Part shown: positions 11,124 through 22,477 of the stretch, piece after piece
How positions within the stretch are numbered: the first letter of the stretch is position 1
Layout of the letters: the number at the start of each line of letters is the position of its first letter
Source of the DNA: Symsagittifera roscoffensis
Taxonomy: Eukaryota; Xenacoelomorpha; Acoela; Convolutidae
Direction: 5' to 3'
Assembly (NCBI RefSeq): GCF_963678635.1
Contig: NC_087071.1
Coordinates: 1,478,537-1,542,536 of the forward strand
DNA length: 64,000 bases
Made by a program: the position numbers and the translations under genes
The notes under the pieces: model-generated
The model's database searches: none
Seen by the model: only the letters and a program-made list of their open reading frames with translations
What the model was told of the DNA's origin: nothing

Positions 11124-12224
11124 CTGCTACGAAACAGAACAAAAAGATAAAACTCAAAATTCATATTAATCAGTTATCTTTAACATCGAGAAGTTTGGGC
11201 TATTTTCTGTTATACGGCCCAAAAAGTTTTTTTTTGCCATTTTGAAGTTCGATCATGACGCTCTAATTTGATTGGTTGAAACTATTATCAGCAAAAAGAA
11301 TTCGCAGCATTTTCATTGAAAACAGAAGCTCAATTAACATTTTTATAATTTGGGCCGTGAACGCAAAAGACCGGAAGTTTGTGAACAAATCGAGAAACGG
11401 TGTCCCGCAAATAAAAGGACAGCTGCTAAGACGACATTCACTTTTCATGGGACTTTCAGATGACACTGCACACAAACTCTCCAATTGTGTTTCTGAGAAA
11501 AACACAAATTTAAATTCGACTTGATCAATTTACTGTTTTAATGCTCATTTGACGCCCCGTTGTCTTGTCTTAATGGGCTGTCATCTTTATTAACAAGCAG
11601 CTCGAAACACGCAGTGTCGAGATGTAAAAAACCTTCGAGACGCAAAATAAGCTGTTGCTTATCTGTTATGAAACAAATGAGAAAAACTCGAACTAAACAT
11701 GCATTTGAAAACATTTTCAAGCTAATGTACAGTTTTTATTATTTCATTCGTTTTGTTTGATTGTTCTAGAAAATATTTTGCACTATTTTTGCAAATTAAG
11801 ACTAGTTTTTCAAATATGGCACTGGGAATTAACTAGTTTTTCAAATAAGGCACTGAGACATGTTGCACACATGTTTTTTCTTTGTAAAACCTATAATTTA
11901 AAGAGGTTGTTTTTATTTTCCCTCCACCTCACATGTGCATCCATTTACTGGTGTAACGAGTGGTTTTAAAAGGCTAAGTATGAAGACCAAGTATAATTAT
12001 CATGTCAAATATAATCTGTCCGCATGTCAATTAATGAAAAAAAATCTTCAATCGCAAATGAAAAGAAACACTCTGAGTCGATGAGAAAAGGAAACAAGAC
12101 TGCTCGTATATCAGGACAAAACCCTGAATGTTCCGACGGTCCCTTAATTCATAACGAATAGTTTTTGGGAACAGAAAGTATTGAGAACCAATAATTTTTG
12201 GACTAAATCAAAGAGTAAAATTTT

Positions 12225-12660
12225 GAGTCGTACTAAATTAATATGACCAATTAGCTAGCCTCAATTCACTTTGGAACAATTTCGTTGTGCGGGATATTTC
12301 GCCACGCATAAATAATTCGCGTTACGCTCTCAGCCTTATGAATAACTTCTTCAAAGCGCACATAATTTAGTCCAAAAAATGGCAAATTTGGCAATTTTCA
12401 AACCCCCAGAACTTTACAAAAAAAAATCGGAGGTAAAATATCTTTTTAAGTTTGAACTCAGGAATCCGATATTTTCAATGGGTATAAAAAATTTTCTCGA
12501 AATCTTTAATTTCGATCGGTGAAAATTGACTGAATAGAAAAAAAACACACCGAGCATAAAAATTCCGTTTTCTTCGAAAATCGGAACAAAAAGTCACCAA
12601 GGATTCGACGCAAGAGTTCCGAAGTGCACAAAAGCAGATAAGATATAAAAAAGATTTAAA
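12225..12660. repeat. Dispersed repeat, relative of 5520-5886
   Basis: Shares ordered landmarks with 5520-5886, including the 'gaacaatttcg' block, the 'actttacaaaaaa' block and 'cgagcataaaaattcc'. Divergence is high and no coding frame is visible. Confidence 0.4.
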
Positions 12661-12925
12661 AGCAATAAGGACAAGGTAGCGTAATCAGGGAATCGTAAAA
12701 CAATTCAGGAAGAAGTTAGTGCAGTTTTCAAAGATTAATACTTGGATGTATTACATAAAACTTTTAAACAGCTAGTAACTACCCTCTACTTCTTCAGTGA
12801 TGCCTCGTGTACTTTAATTAGCCGGTATTGTTTCGCATTCGATGCATGCTCTACTGACGCTATGCTACGACAGTTCAATAAGTGAAGCAACGATATGAAA
12901 AACTACTGAAACAAAGAGCCTTCTA

Positions 12926-13662
12926 CACTAGTGGACAAAACTAAGCGCAAATTCAGGTTTTTTCTCTTTACAATGCATGTATTCGAGGATGATTTTGGAC
13001 AACTTTTACTGATTGTTTGAACAAAAACTTTGCATAGACCAAGAGCAAATGATCAGAGCTGCCCTCTACGAAATTATCAAGATTTGGTTTCAAAAGCTAA
13101 GCAGTTTTTTCCGGGTGAAGTTGTAAGAAACACTTGAGTTCAGTAAGTTGTCTGTCACACTGAACAATTCAATTATAGTGCTTAAAATGTTTCACATCGC
13201 ATGAACAACATTTTCCCCCGCTTTTTCTAGAAAGAAGTTCACACCGATGCAACCCTTGGTGCAGTTGGTGAAAGCTGGTATTTTCAAACCCAAAAAAACT
13301 GGTAATTCTTTGAGGATCAAGTTAACATCCCCCCCCCCCCCCCCACCGCCTATAGCCGTTTGGGGGGATGTTAACTTGGTTCTAAGTTAGAAACTTTCAG
13401 CCACTCAGAATCGAGCATTTTACATGCAGCGCTTAGCAAATTCAATGCGAACTAAATGCTGGGGTGGAAGATTTTAACTTGGTCTATCTAAGAGGAGGAT
13501 GTTAACTTGATTAATTTGATCCTTCTTTGAAACTAAATTTTGATAATTTCATAGAGGGCAACTCTGTTCATTTGCTCTTTGTCTATATCCAAAATCATCC
13601 ATAAACAAGCATCTTAGAGAGAGAGAAAAACTTGAGTTTTAGCCTTATTTTGTCAACTAATG
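12926..13662. mobile_element. Tc1/mariner-like MITE with long inverted repeats
   Basis: Terminal inverted repeats of about 160 bp: 12926-13088 (starting 'cactagtggacaaaacta') matches the reverse complement of 13524-13662 (outer end 'cattagttgacaaaataagg'). TA dinucleotides flank both ends (12924-12925 and 13663-13664), as expected for Tc1/mariner insertion. The 'GGACAAAA' terminus is also typical of that superfamily. The centre holds a hairpin of 'aagttaacatcccccc' with its complement (about 13319-13377) enclosing a poly-C run. No transposase is encoded. Confidence 0.8.
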
Positions 13663-14528
13663 TACTAACAAGACCAACTACCAATGAAATTGTGTTATGT
13701 CATGCTGCTGCAAGAAGCAAAAGAGATACCATTCCATTCATTTACAACACAATTTTGGCTCAAAATCTGGCTCCACTAATTTGACTCAAAATCAGTGAAT
13801 TTAACAAAGCCACTAAACTGGCAAAAACTGATTTAACACAAAGCGCCTGGTAATAATAATTTCCTACTCTTTATATTCGTAGTCTGGGGAAAAGGGGGGG
13901 GGTTAGACGAGTTTCGAAAATGAAGAATGTGAATTTCGAAAAGAATCAAACTTTCAGAAATGAAAATAAATGGTATCGGAGATGGCTGATAACGTTTAGG
14001 CAACTATTAGTTTATCCTAGATCGCAGATACACAAAAGGACAAAAATCAACGCAACTTCTGAGATTTTCCTTCAAAAATTCTTTTTTTTTCACAGACATT
14101 AGCGAGCTAAATTTAGTTCAAACTCGATAAAACTTAAGATTCAGATCGAACCACAGAAAACAATCAGAGTTAAACCCCATTTGAAAGTATCTGTATTCAG
14201 GTTGAAATATTTTCCAGTTTTCTGGATCTCAACCTGCCAGTTTTCAATGAGTCAATGAAAGACGTTTTTACAAACGCGTGAAATAGTATGTAGGATTAAT
14301 TCGTGTATTCAGTCGGATAACCTGTACAAAGCAATTCAACGCATTAACTAACTTTGGAAAAATCGCTTATTCCAGATATCCTGGGCGACGTTCGTTGAAA
14401 ATGCAAAATGAAGAATGGAGCTATATTAGTTCTTAAACTCTTAGTCCAATAAACTATTTAAATTTCATCAATTTTCAAAAAACACATTAAATCCAAGATT
14501 TGAACACCGCAACTCGTTTATGTTGCGT
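13663..14528. other. Intronic DNA, nothing recognised
   Basis: No supported gene or repeat between the MITE and the LTR element. A short open frame at 13920-14102 has no recognisable content. Confidence 0.4.
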
Positions 14529-15317
14529 TGTATATTAATAATTTGGTTTAGCGCCTGAAATGATTTTGATGATTGACTTCAAGATTTTATGTTTGCAAAT
14601 GAAAATCTAAATTCATTGCTAGTAGTATTCTAAATACAAAAGTTTGTTCTGGCTTTTGCCGAACTATCATATAACTATATGGCAAGTTTCTACTTTGTCG
14701 TATGTCGTCTCTGGTTCGAGGTCTTCTTCCAATTCCGGGTAGTTCTGTTATCGTTCGGAATATTCGCTCTGATCTATTGAGTCGTAGAGACATTTCGATT
14801 AAATTATCGTCGTATAACATTTTGTAAATGTTTTGTCTAAATTCTAATCTTTTATTGGTTAATTCTAAGCTATTAAGGTCTTGTTCGAGACTTATGGTCG
14901 CACCAGATGAGTTAGGACCGATGGGTATAACTCATAGAGTAATTTCGGATAGGGTACACCGTCTGCTCGTCACGCTATCTTATTTTCGGCCGGATAGATT
15001 CGTGCAACTTCTTAGTCTAATACCGATCCTAATCTTACTCTTATACTATCTAGTCTCAGGTTGTTTAACTAGTCTCTGCTAGGCTCAATAGATCTAGGGT
15101 ATACTGGTTTATTGCGGTTGCTGAAGTCTTCTTGGAGAGTCAACTAATTTCTAAGTTAAATTCAAATCTCTCTGGTGCTGAAATTACAAGTAATTTCAGC
15201 ACTTACAAATAAGTGGATTGTTAGTTAGATGGATCATGATTGGTTAATATTAAATACTTTACATTGGTAAAACATCTAATTTATCCAATCATAAAATGTA
15301 GTTTAGATCAGGTTCCA
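14529..15317 (-). repeat. 3' LTR of the gypsy-like element
   Basis: Left copy, which is downstream for the element. It differs from the right LTR at about 14765 (c/g), 14851 (t/a) and 15272 (c/t). The substitution at 14851 creates an AATAAA on the element strand (14851-14856) that the other LTR lacks; another AATAAA at 15099-15104 is common to both. Sequence just outside it on the element side (15318-15345) is only weakly purine-rich, so no clear polypurine tract is seen. Confidence 0.95.
15177..15200. promoter_or_regulatory. Perfect 11-bp inverted repeat in the LTR
   Basis: GCTGAAATTAC, then AA, then GTAATTTCAGC: perfect 11-bp arms separated by two bases, conserved in the other LTR at 33676-33699. 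It could be an RNA hairpin near the R region or a palindromic protein site. The function is not known. Confidence 0.6.
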
Positions 15318-15426
15318 CCCATCCGGGTTTTACAGAGTTTTTTAGAATAGTTTTTCTGCAATTCGAAGGATGGATGATGGACGTTGGTATCTGGCGAACA
15401 TCATATTTCTTGTCCGTTTTCTCTTG

Positions 15427-15844
15427 TTAGAGAAGTTCCAGGATGCTTGATTTAGGGACATCAAACGTTGTGTCTTCTTGCGACAACGACTGTGTTTCCG
15501 CAACAAACTCAAATCTGATTTCAGAATGGTTGGCTGTGTCAGGTTTTTCTGATTCTCGTGGAGAACTTCTTTTGTGTCTGATCTTGTCTGGGAATGGCGT
15601 GGAGATTGTGCGTGGAGGGGATGCCTGGTTACTCGGATCTGTACGTATACTTGAATATCGAGGTGGTCATTGGTCTAGTTCAATGAAGTCCTTTTCTGCG
15701 AAGTCAAGTCGTACTCTAAATCCTTTGAGTTGTGATTGTGGGCGGCATATTGATTGTGGTTGGCCATTCTTTTTCGAGTGTAGTGGGGTCGTTTTGTCTT
15801 TGGATGTTCGTCCTTGGTGTTGTATTCTGATCTATGTATTGCAT
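15427..15844 (-). pseudogene. Remnant of a 3'-most ORF of the LTR element
   Basis: On the element strand an ATG at 15842-15844 opens 42 codons ending at TAG 15716. The neighbouring frame continues from about 15723 through an in-frame TGA (15667-15669) to TAA at 15427. The peptide pieces are Pro/Thr/Ser-rich, with short charged segments such as FRVRLDFAEKDFIEL. Composition and position resemble the Pro/Ser-rich ORFs elsewhere in the element, so it may be a decayed relative. No domain recognised. Confidence 0.4.
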
Positions 15845-16930
15845 AATGTAATTTACATTTTATAAAACTTTTATTAGTTTAATATTTTTTAATTATGATT
15901 TTAGTTAGTTGTTTCCACAAAAGCTTTTTGTTTTAGTTCAGTTATTTTGAAGAGTTACTCACCCTTGAGTAGCTCTTATTAAAAATAGGAGTGTGTGTCA
16001 CAAAGCGTGGATGTAGCGCGGTGGGTTAGGCCGGTTATAGAGCATGCTCAGGACGTCCTTCCTGGTGGGTTAGGCCAGGAGTGGGAGTATGATTGCATGC
16101 GGTTTTTGTGAGAGGTCCTGTTATGTGACAACGTTTTATGTTGGGTTTGTTGTGGTTTTTCTTATGTTTTGTTGGTTGTGTCCTTTTTTCAAAAATCAAA
16201 TTGTTTGTGGTATGGGTTTGTCTTTCGACTTTTTTGTGTTTTATTATTTCTTTCTTAGACTTTATAATAGTCTTCAAAAGAATAAATTATCCAGTTTTAA
16301 ACTGGGTTAATCCGGTTTGGGTACCATTGGTTTCCTTTTCTTAATCATGCTGTTATTCTATGGTTTGTGGTGTTTAGTAAGCTGCGTTGGTTAGTGTTGT
16401 TTAGTGTATAATTCCTTTCCAACCGGGTTAAAAGAAAGTTTGAAACGTGTTATCTTGTGTTAGAGTTATTGAGTGTGAAAGCTTGAAACTGAAATTCATT
16501 ATTTTAAACAATTCTTCGTGGGCGAGCTGTGCGAATGTGGATAGAATTTCTGTGCGAATGAATGGAAATATCAAAAGGTTAGTACTGCATTTTCGTTTTA
16601 TCAATTTACTACATAGAATTTTTAATTTTACTGCTATTTATTGGGAAAGATTAAGTTACAAATTTTCATCATAATTAGATTTACTGCTTGTGGGGGAAAA
16701 TTTATAAATTAAATTACTGCATTGGTATTATATTTATTTAATTGTTGGTGCAAAAATTTAATAGAGTTTTAAACAGTGTTTGAAGAAGTTTGCTATTTTT
16801 TATTTTTCTTTTGTGAATTTTTCAGATGATCGTTGGATGAAGGCTAAAATGCTAAATAAGACGTGGATAAAGAATGGTGAGTTTCTAATATTTTAATTAG
16901 TTAGTAATATGTATAATTCATACTTACCTG
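15845..16930. other. Non-coding stretch of the LTR element
   Basis: No supported frame on the element strand. A direct repeat 'gtgggttaggcc' occurs at about 16020 and 16065. The rest is T-rich on the plus strand. It may be 3' untranslated sequence. Confidence 0.4.
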
Positions 16931-18737
16931 TTAGTCGTCGGGGAAGAAACCGTGGGGGAAGATGTCGTGGATGAGATCTGAAGTTGTTAGTAATTTAGCT
17001 AAAATGCGGATGATATTTTTAGTTTGAAGCAGTGGCCAAAGCAATTGAAGTGCTTTAATGGTGGTTAGTTCTTCAGTGCCAACTGCAAACTCGTAAGGTG
17101 TGTTTTGGATTAGATTATATAATTTGTGATTGAATTTAGTGTTGTGGATGAATTCTAAAATGGGGATTTCTATAGGTTGTACAAATTCGTGTGGGATAAG
17201 GAAGGGTCGGGATTCTTCGGCGTTGAGGGTCTTGGTGATGGGGCAGAAGATATACATTTGGGTTATGGGATCATAATTTCGAAGAATACCATGAAGGTTA
17301 GTATCTTTAATGCAATATGTGAAGTTAAGAAAGAATGGTGAGGTGTATTTGGAATTGATGAATTGAAAACGATGGTGGTTGTCTGGAGGGAGTGTGTAGA
17401 TCAAAGTGATTTTGGATGAAACGATAATATGTATATGTGTGAGTTTGTTTAGTGCGCAACATAATATCGTGTGAGCAGTGCAAATCTCTTTCATGTGGTG
17501 CAAGGAAATGAAAGGTTAGTGAAAATATTTGGAAGCGTTCTTTAAAACTTTCGTAGGCTTGCGTATCTGTTAGTGCTTCTGAAATAATGTGGTCAAACTT
17601 GCGATCGAAGATATTTAATCTAAATACATATGGTGTTTTAATGAAAAATTTCTCGGTGATTTGTGGGTTAGCGAAGCGATCGTCGTCTAAGAATTGATCT
17701 TGGTTAGTTCTGATGATGTTATGATCGTAATATTCTAGTGTATATTCATTAGCTCGGGGTGCAGTGTGTGTTTTTAGTGATTTTTTATATCCAATGTAAG
17801 TAAATTGTCTAGGTGTTAGTGGTGTAGTGAGTCGATATAGCATGTCCTTATTCCGTTCTATATCGATGTGAGTGTTGGGTAAAGGTAAGCAAAGGGGATT
17901 AGTAAAATGATAATATGATGTCCAATGGAGTGTAGGCATTAAAACGTGTTCGTCTACAAAGCTACGTGTTTCGTTAGTGTCGTGAGGGGTGTTTAAGGTG
18001 TATTGTGGAAATGAGGGTAAGGTGATAGCTAAAAATTCTTTTGTGTTAGTGTGATTTGGATGATTTATATATTCACGGGCTGTTCCTGGTTTTGCTGGGA
18101 AAGGATGGTTGGGGAATTTTCTTTTAAAAGTGCGGTAAGCTCTATTAGTGCTGAGTGAAGATTCAGTAGATGTGGATGATGGTGCTAATGATTCAGTATA
18201 AATTGAAGAGGGTGTAGGGGTAGGGGGGTTGGATGAATCTATTGTGGATGAAATTTGGTTTATGGTTGGGGTGTCAAGGTGGTAGGGTTGTTGTTGTAGG
18301 GTAATAAAATTATCTAGTTCTGGGGAGATTCGGGGGGTATCTGGAGAATGAGATGATTGGTCTGAATGAAGTGAGGAGTAGGTTGGAGTGACTTGGGAAG
18401 CATAAGAGGGTGTAGAATTGATTGGGTCAGGGTTATTTGGCAGTATGGGTTGAAAAGGGGGTTGGGAAAAATTTGAAGAATTGGTGTGAAAATTATTGGA
18501 TGGAGATGGTTCAGAGTCGGCAAATTCATCGGGGGTTTCAATATTCGGGTTATTGAGTTGTGAGGTGGATTATAAAACTGAGATGTGTGAATTAGTATCG
18601 GAATTCATGCCTGATGTTACATTACTGGATGGGAAATTGGGTGGCGGAAAAGCAAAAAGTGGTATTATTGGGATTGGAGTGGTGAGGTTGGTTGGGTGGG
18701 AATTTGATCGGTGTAGGGATCCAAGTTGTCGGCTCAT
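16931..18737 (-). pseudogene. Unknown gene downstream of env, start overlaps env stop
   Basis: The ATG at 18735-18737 overlaps the env stop TGA (18734-18736) as ATGA. The frame meets TAA at 18570-18572, then runs open through 18569-17325. A second frame carries the coding signal from about 17500 to the TAA ending at 16931. In total this is about 600 codons with one stop and one frame change. The N-terminal 200 residues are Pro/Ser/Thr-rich and probably disordered. The C-terminal part is His/Ile/Tyr-rich and looks globular (for example THIHIIVSSKITLIYTLPP). No domain recognised and no transmembrane segment is obvious. A gene in this position is not a standard component of gypsy elements. The overlap suggests translation by termination-reinitiation after env, or a shared spliced mRNA. 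Confidence 0.65.
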
Positions 18738-21351
18738 CGTGGGCTAAAAAAATTATTATTTTGAGACTGAAAAGCGGTGGTATGGGGTTGTTCTATAATT
18801 TGTTCATAAGTATTTTCATCTTGTGAGCGGTGTGGCATTATATGTTGGATGGGACTTTGTGATATGGTTGGTCTAAAATTTTGATTATGTGTTATGGCTA
18901 AATTTCGAAAATTACGTGGGACTAGGGATAATGGATGGTTATGTGGTAGGGGTGGTAACTGTGGTGCTGTTGGCGTTGTGTCTACATTGTTATGTTCTTC
19001 GTCGTATGTGTTCTGTCTGGTTGCTATTTTTGTGTTATATTCTTTTATTTGTGCGTCTAAAAGAATTTTGTTTATAGATGTAGAAAAGATTCCAAAAAAT
19101 CCTGCAAATAGTATGCGTGCTACACTTGCTTGTCTATTGACTTGTGTGTGTATAGCACATGTGTTATAGATTCCTTTTAAAAGTGAGAAAAGAAATCCAA
19201 TAAAGTTAAACATTGCGTATAAAATAGTCAATTTTTCTAAGATGTAGTAGGGCCATCCTAGAAAATCAAGAATTTCATTTTTGAGTGTTACAAAGCTAAA
19301 AATATTGATGGGTGATATATCTTGGGGACGGTATTTTTCACCGTTTAGATATATATAATCTTTAATGTCTTTAAAATATCCGCTATAGTCTTGCATATAG
19401 ATGTCTGCAAATCCTGCGGTTTCTGCAAGTTTGCGTAAGTTTTGGTCAATTGATTGTCTTTGTATAGTGTCCATCTGTGTTAATAATTCTTGGAATTGTT
19501 GTGTTCTAATGTGATGTTGAATATCTGATTTTGAATATATTCCTATTGATTGTAAGTCTATATTTGGGTTTCGAGCGATAGCGCGAATGCTTTCTGGTGA
19601 AAATTTTTTGAGTGATTGCATTAATGTGGGATATGGGGTGAGAAGGTAATATTTATCTTCATCAGGGTTTAGTTGTACTACATTGTGGCTATTTTCTGAT
19701 CCACATGGGACTGCGGTATCCCAGAAATAGGTTCTTCGTGAAAGTGTGTCAACGAAATATACTTTATTCTTATAAAAGATAGGGATTCTTTTATAGCATC
19801 GTTTATCTTCAAAAACGTATAGTGGTGATACTTTTTTAGTACAAGTATAAAACCATAAGATGTTTCCTTCATAGTCTAAAAAATTTGATCTATTTCCTGA
19901 TAGTAAATATCCTGCGTAGGGTATTTTTAATACTGCTAGTGCAAGTGATTGTAATATTTGTGTTCTTTCTAATTCGCATAGTTGGTGTAGTGTTTCTAAT
20001 TCGGAGAGTGACATTTCTTGAAAAATTCGGCTAATCGTATAGTCTAGTTTCATGTCTAAGTGAATATCATAGTGGATATTACCAAAATATGTACTATTCA
20101 TTAGTGATAGTTCTTGTAAACGTGTGCTTTCAGCGTCTTGGGGTTTTAGATGTCCACCAGGTTGACCTGTATTCTTTTGAAAATTAACTGGTATATATGA
20201 TGTTCCTTCATTTAGGGGATGACTTGTGGCGTATGGGTCGACTTTTATTGTTCCAGTGGTCATGTCGAATCCATGTTCGTATTCAACTAATATTTCAGAG
20301 TATTGTGTTTTGTGAAGTGGGTTTTGATATTTACATGCGAGTTCTGTTTCTTGATATACTTGAAAACGTGTTAATTTATTTTCTATATTTTGAATGTTTC
20401 GAAAATCAGAACTTATTTTTCGTAATGGATTTACTTGTTCATATGGTATTGATTGTAAAAATATTTTTCGTGAAATTTTATCATACGAGCGTGTATTTTT
20501 GCTACTTGAAATGTTGTACATGTGTCTTCAGGGAACCAAACAATTGTTGCTTGTGTTCGTGTTGTAGGGTCGCAATAACCTTGATCATTTTTACAAGGTA
20601 ATCTGATTCCTTGATAGATCATTGTGTTGTCTGATAAATCTCGTGTGAGTTGTATTTTTTCGAGTTGTATTTTCCAATCGAAAAACATTATCTCTTGGTA
20701 TCCTTTATTTTTTGTGTCTGCTTTGCAGTTTGATGGGTTATTTATACCAATGTGTGGTATCCAATGTTTGTCGTGTATGTCATAGGTTAATCTTCGTGTG
20801 CGCCGTTATATGGGTACTTTTCATCTAATTTTATATGTCCTTGATGTCTTTCAAGTTCTGCTTGATGTACAGAATCTGAAAAAAACTTGGAAATATACTA
20901 ACTTTCTATCTGAGTTTTTATTTTGTGTGATATTTAGTCTAAGTAACTCGTTTTTACAATCTTTGGGATTGAGATGTAAAAGTCGTTCTATATTACTCTG
21001 GTAGAATGATTCATGGTCAAGTCGGTTTTTATTTCCGTTCGAGACTTGTGAACAATGTACTTTCTTTTCGGAAAATGTTGCTGTGAATTTATATCCTGTA
21101 ACTGTTGTTGCTCGGGCTTTTGAATAAAGTGTTGCTATTACATTTGTAGTTTCTATTGCTTGGGGTTCTGTTTCGCATTGTGATACTTGATTTATTGCAT
21201 ACTTGTGTAGTGTTTTTTGTTCGTTTTCTTCACAATCGTAATGTGTTACTAATAAATCTTGGGATCCTGTGCGGGGAGAAGGGTTTATGTTTTGATTTGA
21301 GATTACTAGAAAAAGGAGTTGGAGAAAAATTAATAATTTTAGAATATACAT
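18734..21351 (-). pseudogene. env: Envelope-like glycoprotein gene, frame-broken
   Basis: Starts at ATG 21349-21351 with a clear signal peptide (hydrophobic run in the first 18 residues) followed by a Cys-rich ectodomain with an early YDC and spaced single Cys. The first frame stops near 20851, just after a run of seven T residues (element strand, about 20879-20885). The coding signal passes into a second frame, returns to the first near 20800 and stays there to about 20520. It then moves to a third frame that is open for 595 codons to TGA at 18734. This last part has further Cys, a 'RCYKRIPIFY' segment, an amphipathic helix-rich region, hydrophobic membrane segments around residues 420-480 of the 595 and a cytoplasmic tail of about 100 residues. 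The Cys pattern recalls chuvirus-like (mivirus) glycoproteins more than baculovirus F-type Env. That is a judgement from memory, not an alignment. As read it cannot make a full glycoprotein. Confidence 0.7.
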
Positions 21352-22469
21352 GTGTATGATAATCCTGAGTATGGGTTATAAAATGTGATGTAACCAATTG
21401 TCTTTTTGGTATATCTGTCGTATTTATATATTACTTCAGTGGTTATAAATGGTGGTGGTAGTGATTGAGCTGTTATGTTTGGTGGATTTAATGGGTAGGG
21501 ATGTTGAGTAATGTTGTTTAATTTAACTGTGATTTCAAACTTTAATTGTAAACTGTTTTGTTGGAGTATTTGGATATTGTGATCACGGATATCGTCGTGA
21601 ATGTCTTGTCGATATTGTAATCTATTAAGTGCCCAGTTGTGAAGGCGATTACTTTCTAGATGTTGTCCAAATAATGGTGGAGGTGCTGTAAATGTATTCC
21701 AATCTAGTCTTAAAGGGATATTTGTTGATGATTGTTCTCGATATCTTGCGTCGAGATTATTTGGAAAATTTAAGTTAAAAGGCGTCGGTGAAACTTGACT
21801 AATTGATGGTGTTGATGGTAGTGATAATGTTTCTGGTAGTGATGAGGATGTTGTATCTGTAGAAATGTCTATTGGGTCATTGATTAAATTTGGTTCACCT
21901 TGTGTGAATGAATGTGTTGTCCAATATGGTAGTCGTGATGTTTGGTTTGGGGGATTAAAGGGGTTTTCACGTATTTGTTCAGATGTTGGTGTTGAGCCTA
22001 AGTAATCTGAGGGTAAGCTTGAGGTGCTACGTTGTGAAAGAAGTGTTGGGGTTTCTGGTAAGATACCAGTGGGGTTTTCTGGAGTGTTTTGTGATGGGGA
22101 TTGAGGTATTTCAAAATGAACTCGGGGAGTTTGAAAATTTCTATTTCGTCGAGGATGTATAATTTGTCTATTTATTTCTGTTGTGTTTTGGTTTTGACTA
22201 AGATTTCGTATTCTACTTAGTTCTTGTGGTAGTGTTGGGTATAGGTTATATGTTGGTTCACTCAAAGGTGCTTGTCGTTGGACTGGTTCTAGTGGTTCAG
22301 ATAAACGAGCGTGTCGTTCTTCAAAAGTATATGGGTTATCTTGAAAGGAAATTCGTGTAGATGTTTGAGGATTTTGGGTAGTTGAAGGTGTTGTTGGGTT
22401 ATCTTGGGATGATGTCGGTGAAGACTGACTTTGTGACTGTTGGGTAGCAATTTTTGATAGCTTTTTGGT
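21339..22469 (-). CDS. Pro/Ser-rich ORF without any ATG, upstream of env
   Basis: Open for about 376 codons from after TAA 22470-22472 to TAA 21339-21341, with no methionine codon anywhere in frame. The stop overlaps the env start by 13 nt. The protein is rich in Pro, Ser, Thr, Asn and Gln, with a more structured C-terminal 100 residues (LQLKFEITVKLNN, then VIYKYDRYTKKTIGYITFY). Because it lacks ATG it must be read after splicing, frameshifting or non-AUG initiation. AG at 22461-22462 (AAAAAG) could be a 3' splice site, and TTG at 22263-22265 is one alternative start. The role is unknown. Its position suggests expression on the same subgenomic RNA as env. Confidence 0.6.
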   Translation of the reverse strand, partial: TKKLSKIATQQSQSQSSPTSSQDNPTTPSTTQNPQTSTRISFQDNPYTFEERHARLSEPLEPVQRQAPLSEPTYNLYPTLPQELSRIRNLSQNQNTTEINRQIIHPRRNRNFQTPRVHFEIPQSPSQNTPENPTGILPETPTLLSQRSTSSLPSDYLGSTPTSEQIRENPFNPPNQTSRLPYWTTHSFTQGEPNLINDPIDISTDTTSSSLPETLSLPSTPSISQVSPTPFNLNFPNNLDARYREQSSTNIPLRLDWNTFTAPPPLFGQHLESNRLHNWALNRLQYRQDIHDDIRDHNIQILQQNSLQLKFEITVKLNNITQHPYPLNPPNITAQSLPPPFITTEVIYKYDRYTKKTIGYITFYNPYSGLSYTCIF

Positions 22470-22477
22470 TTATTCTT

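Noticed and set aside
14587-15082. Open frames inside the LTRs (77 and 84 codons), identical or nearly so in both LTRs
   Set aside because: Conserved only because the LTRs are recent copies; no domain content and the frames lie on both strands of regulatory DNA.
15443-15865. Plus-strand 140-codon frame near the 3' LTR
   Set aside because: Opposite strand to the element; the minus-strand reading of the same DNA is more protein-like and consistent with other element ORFs.
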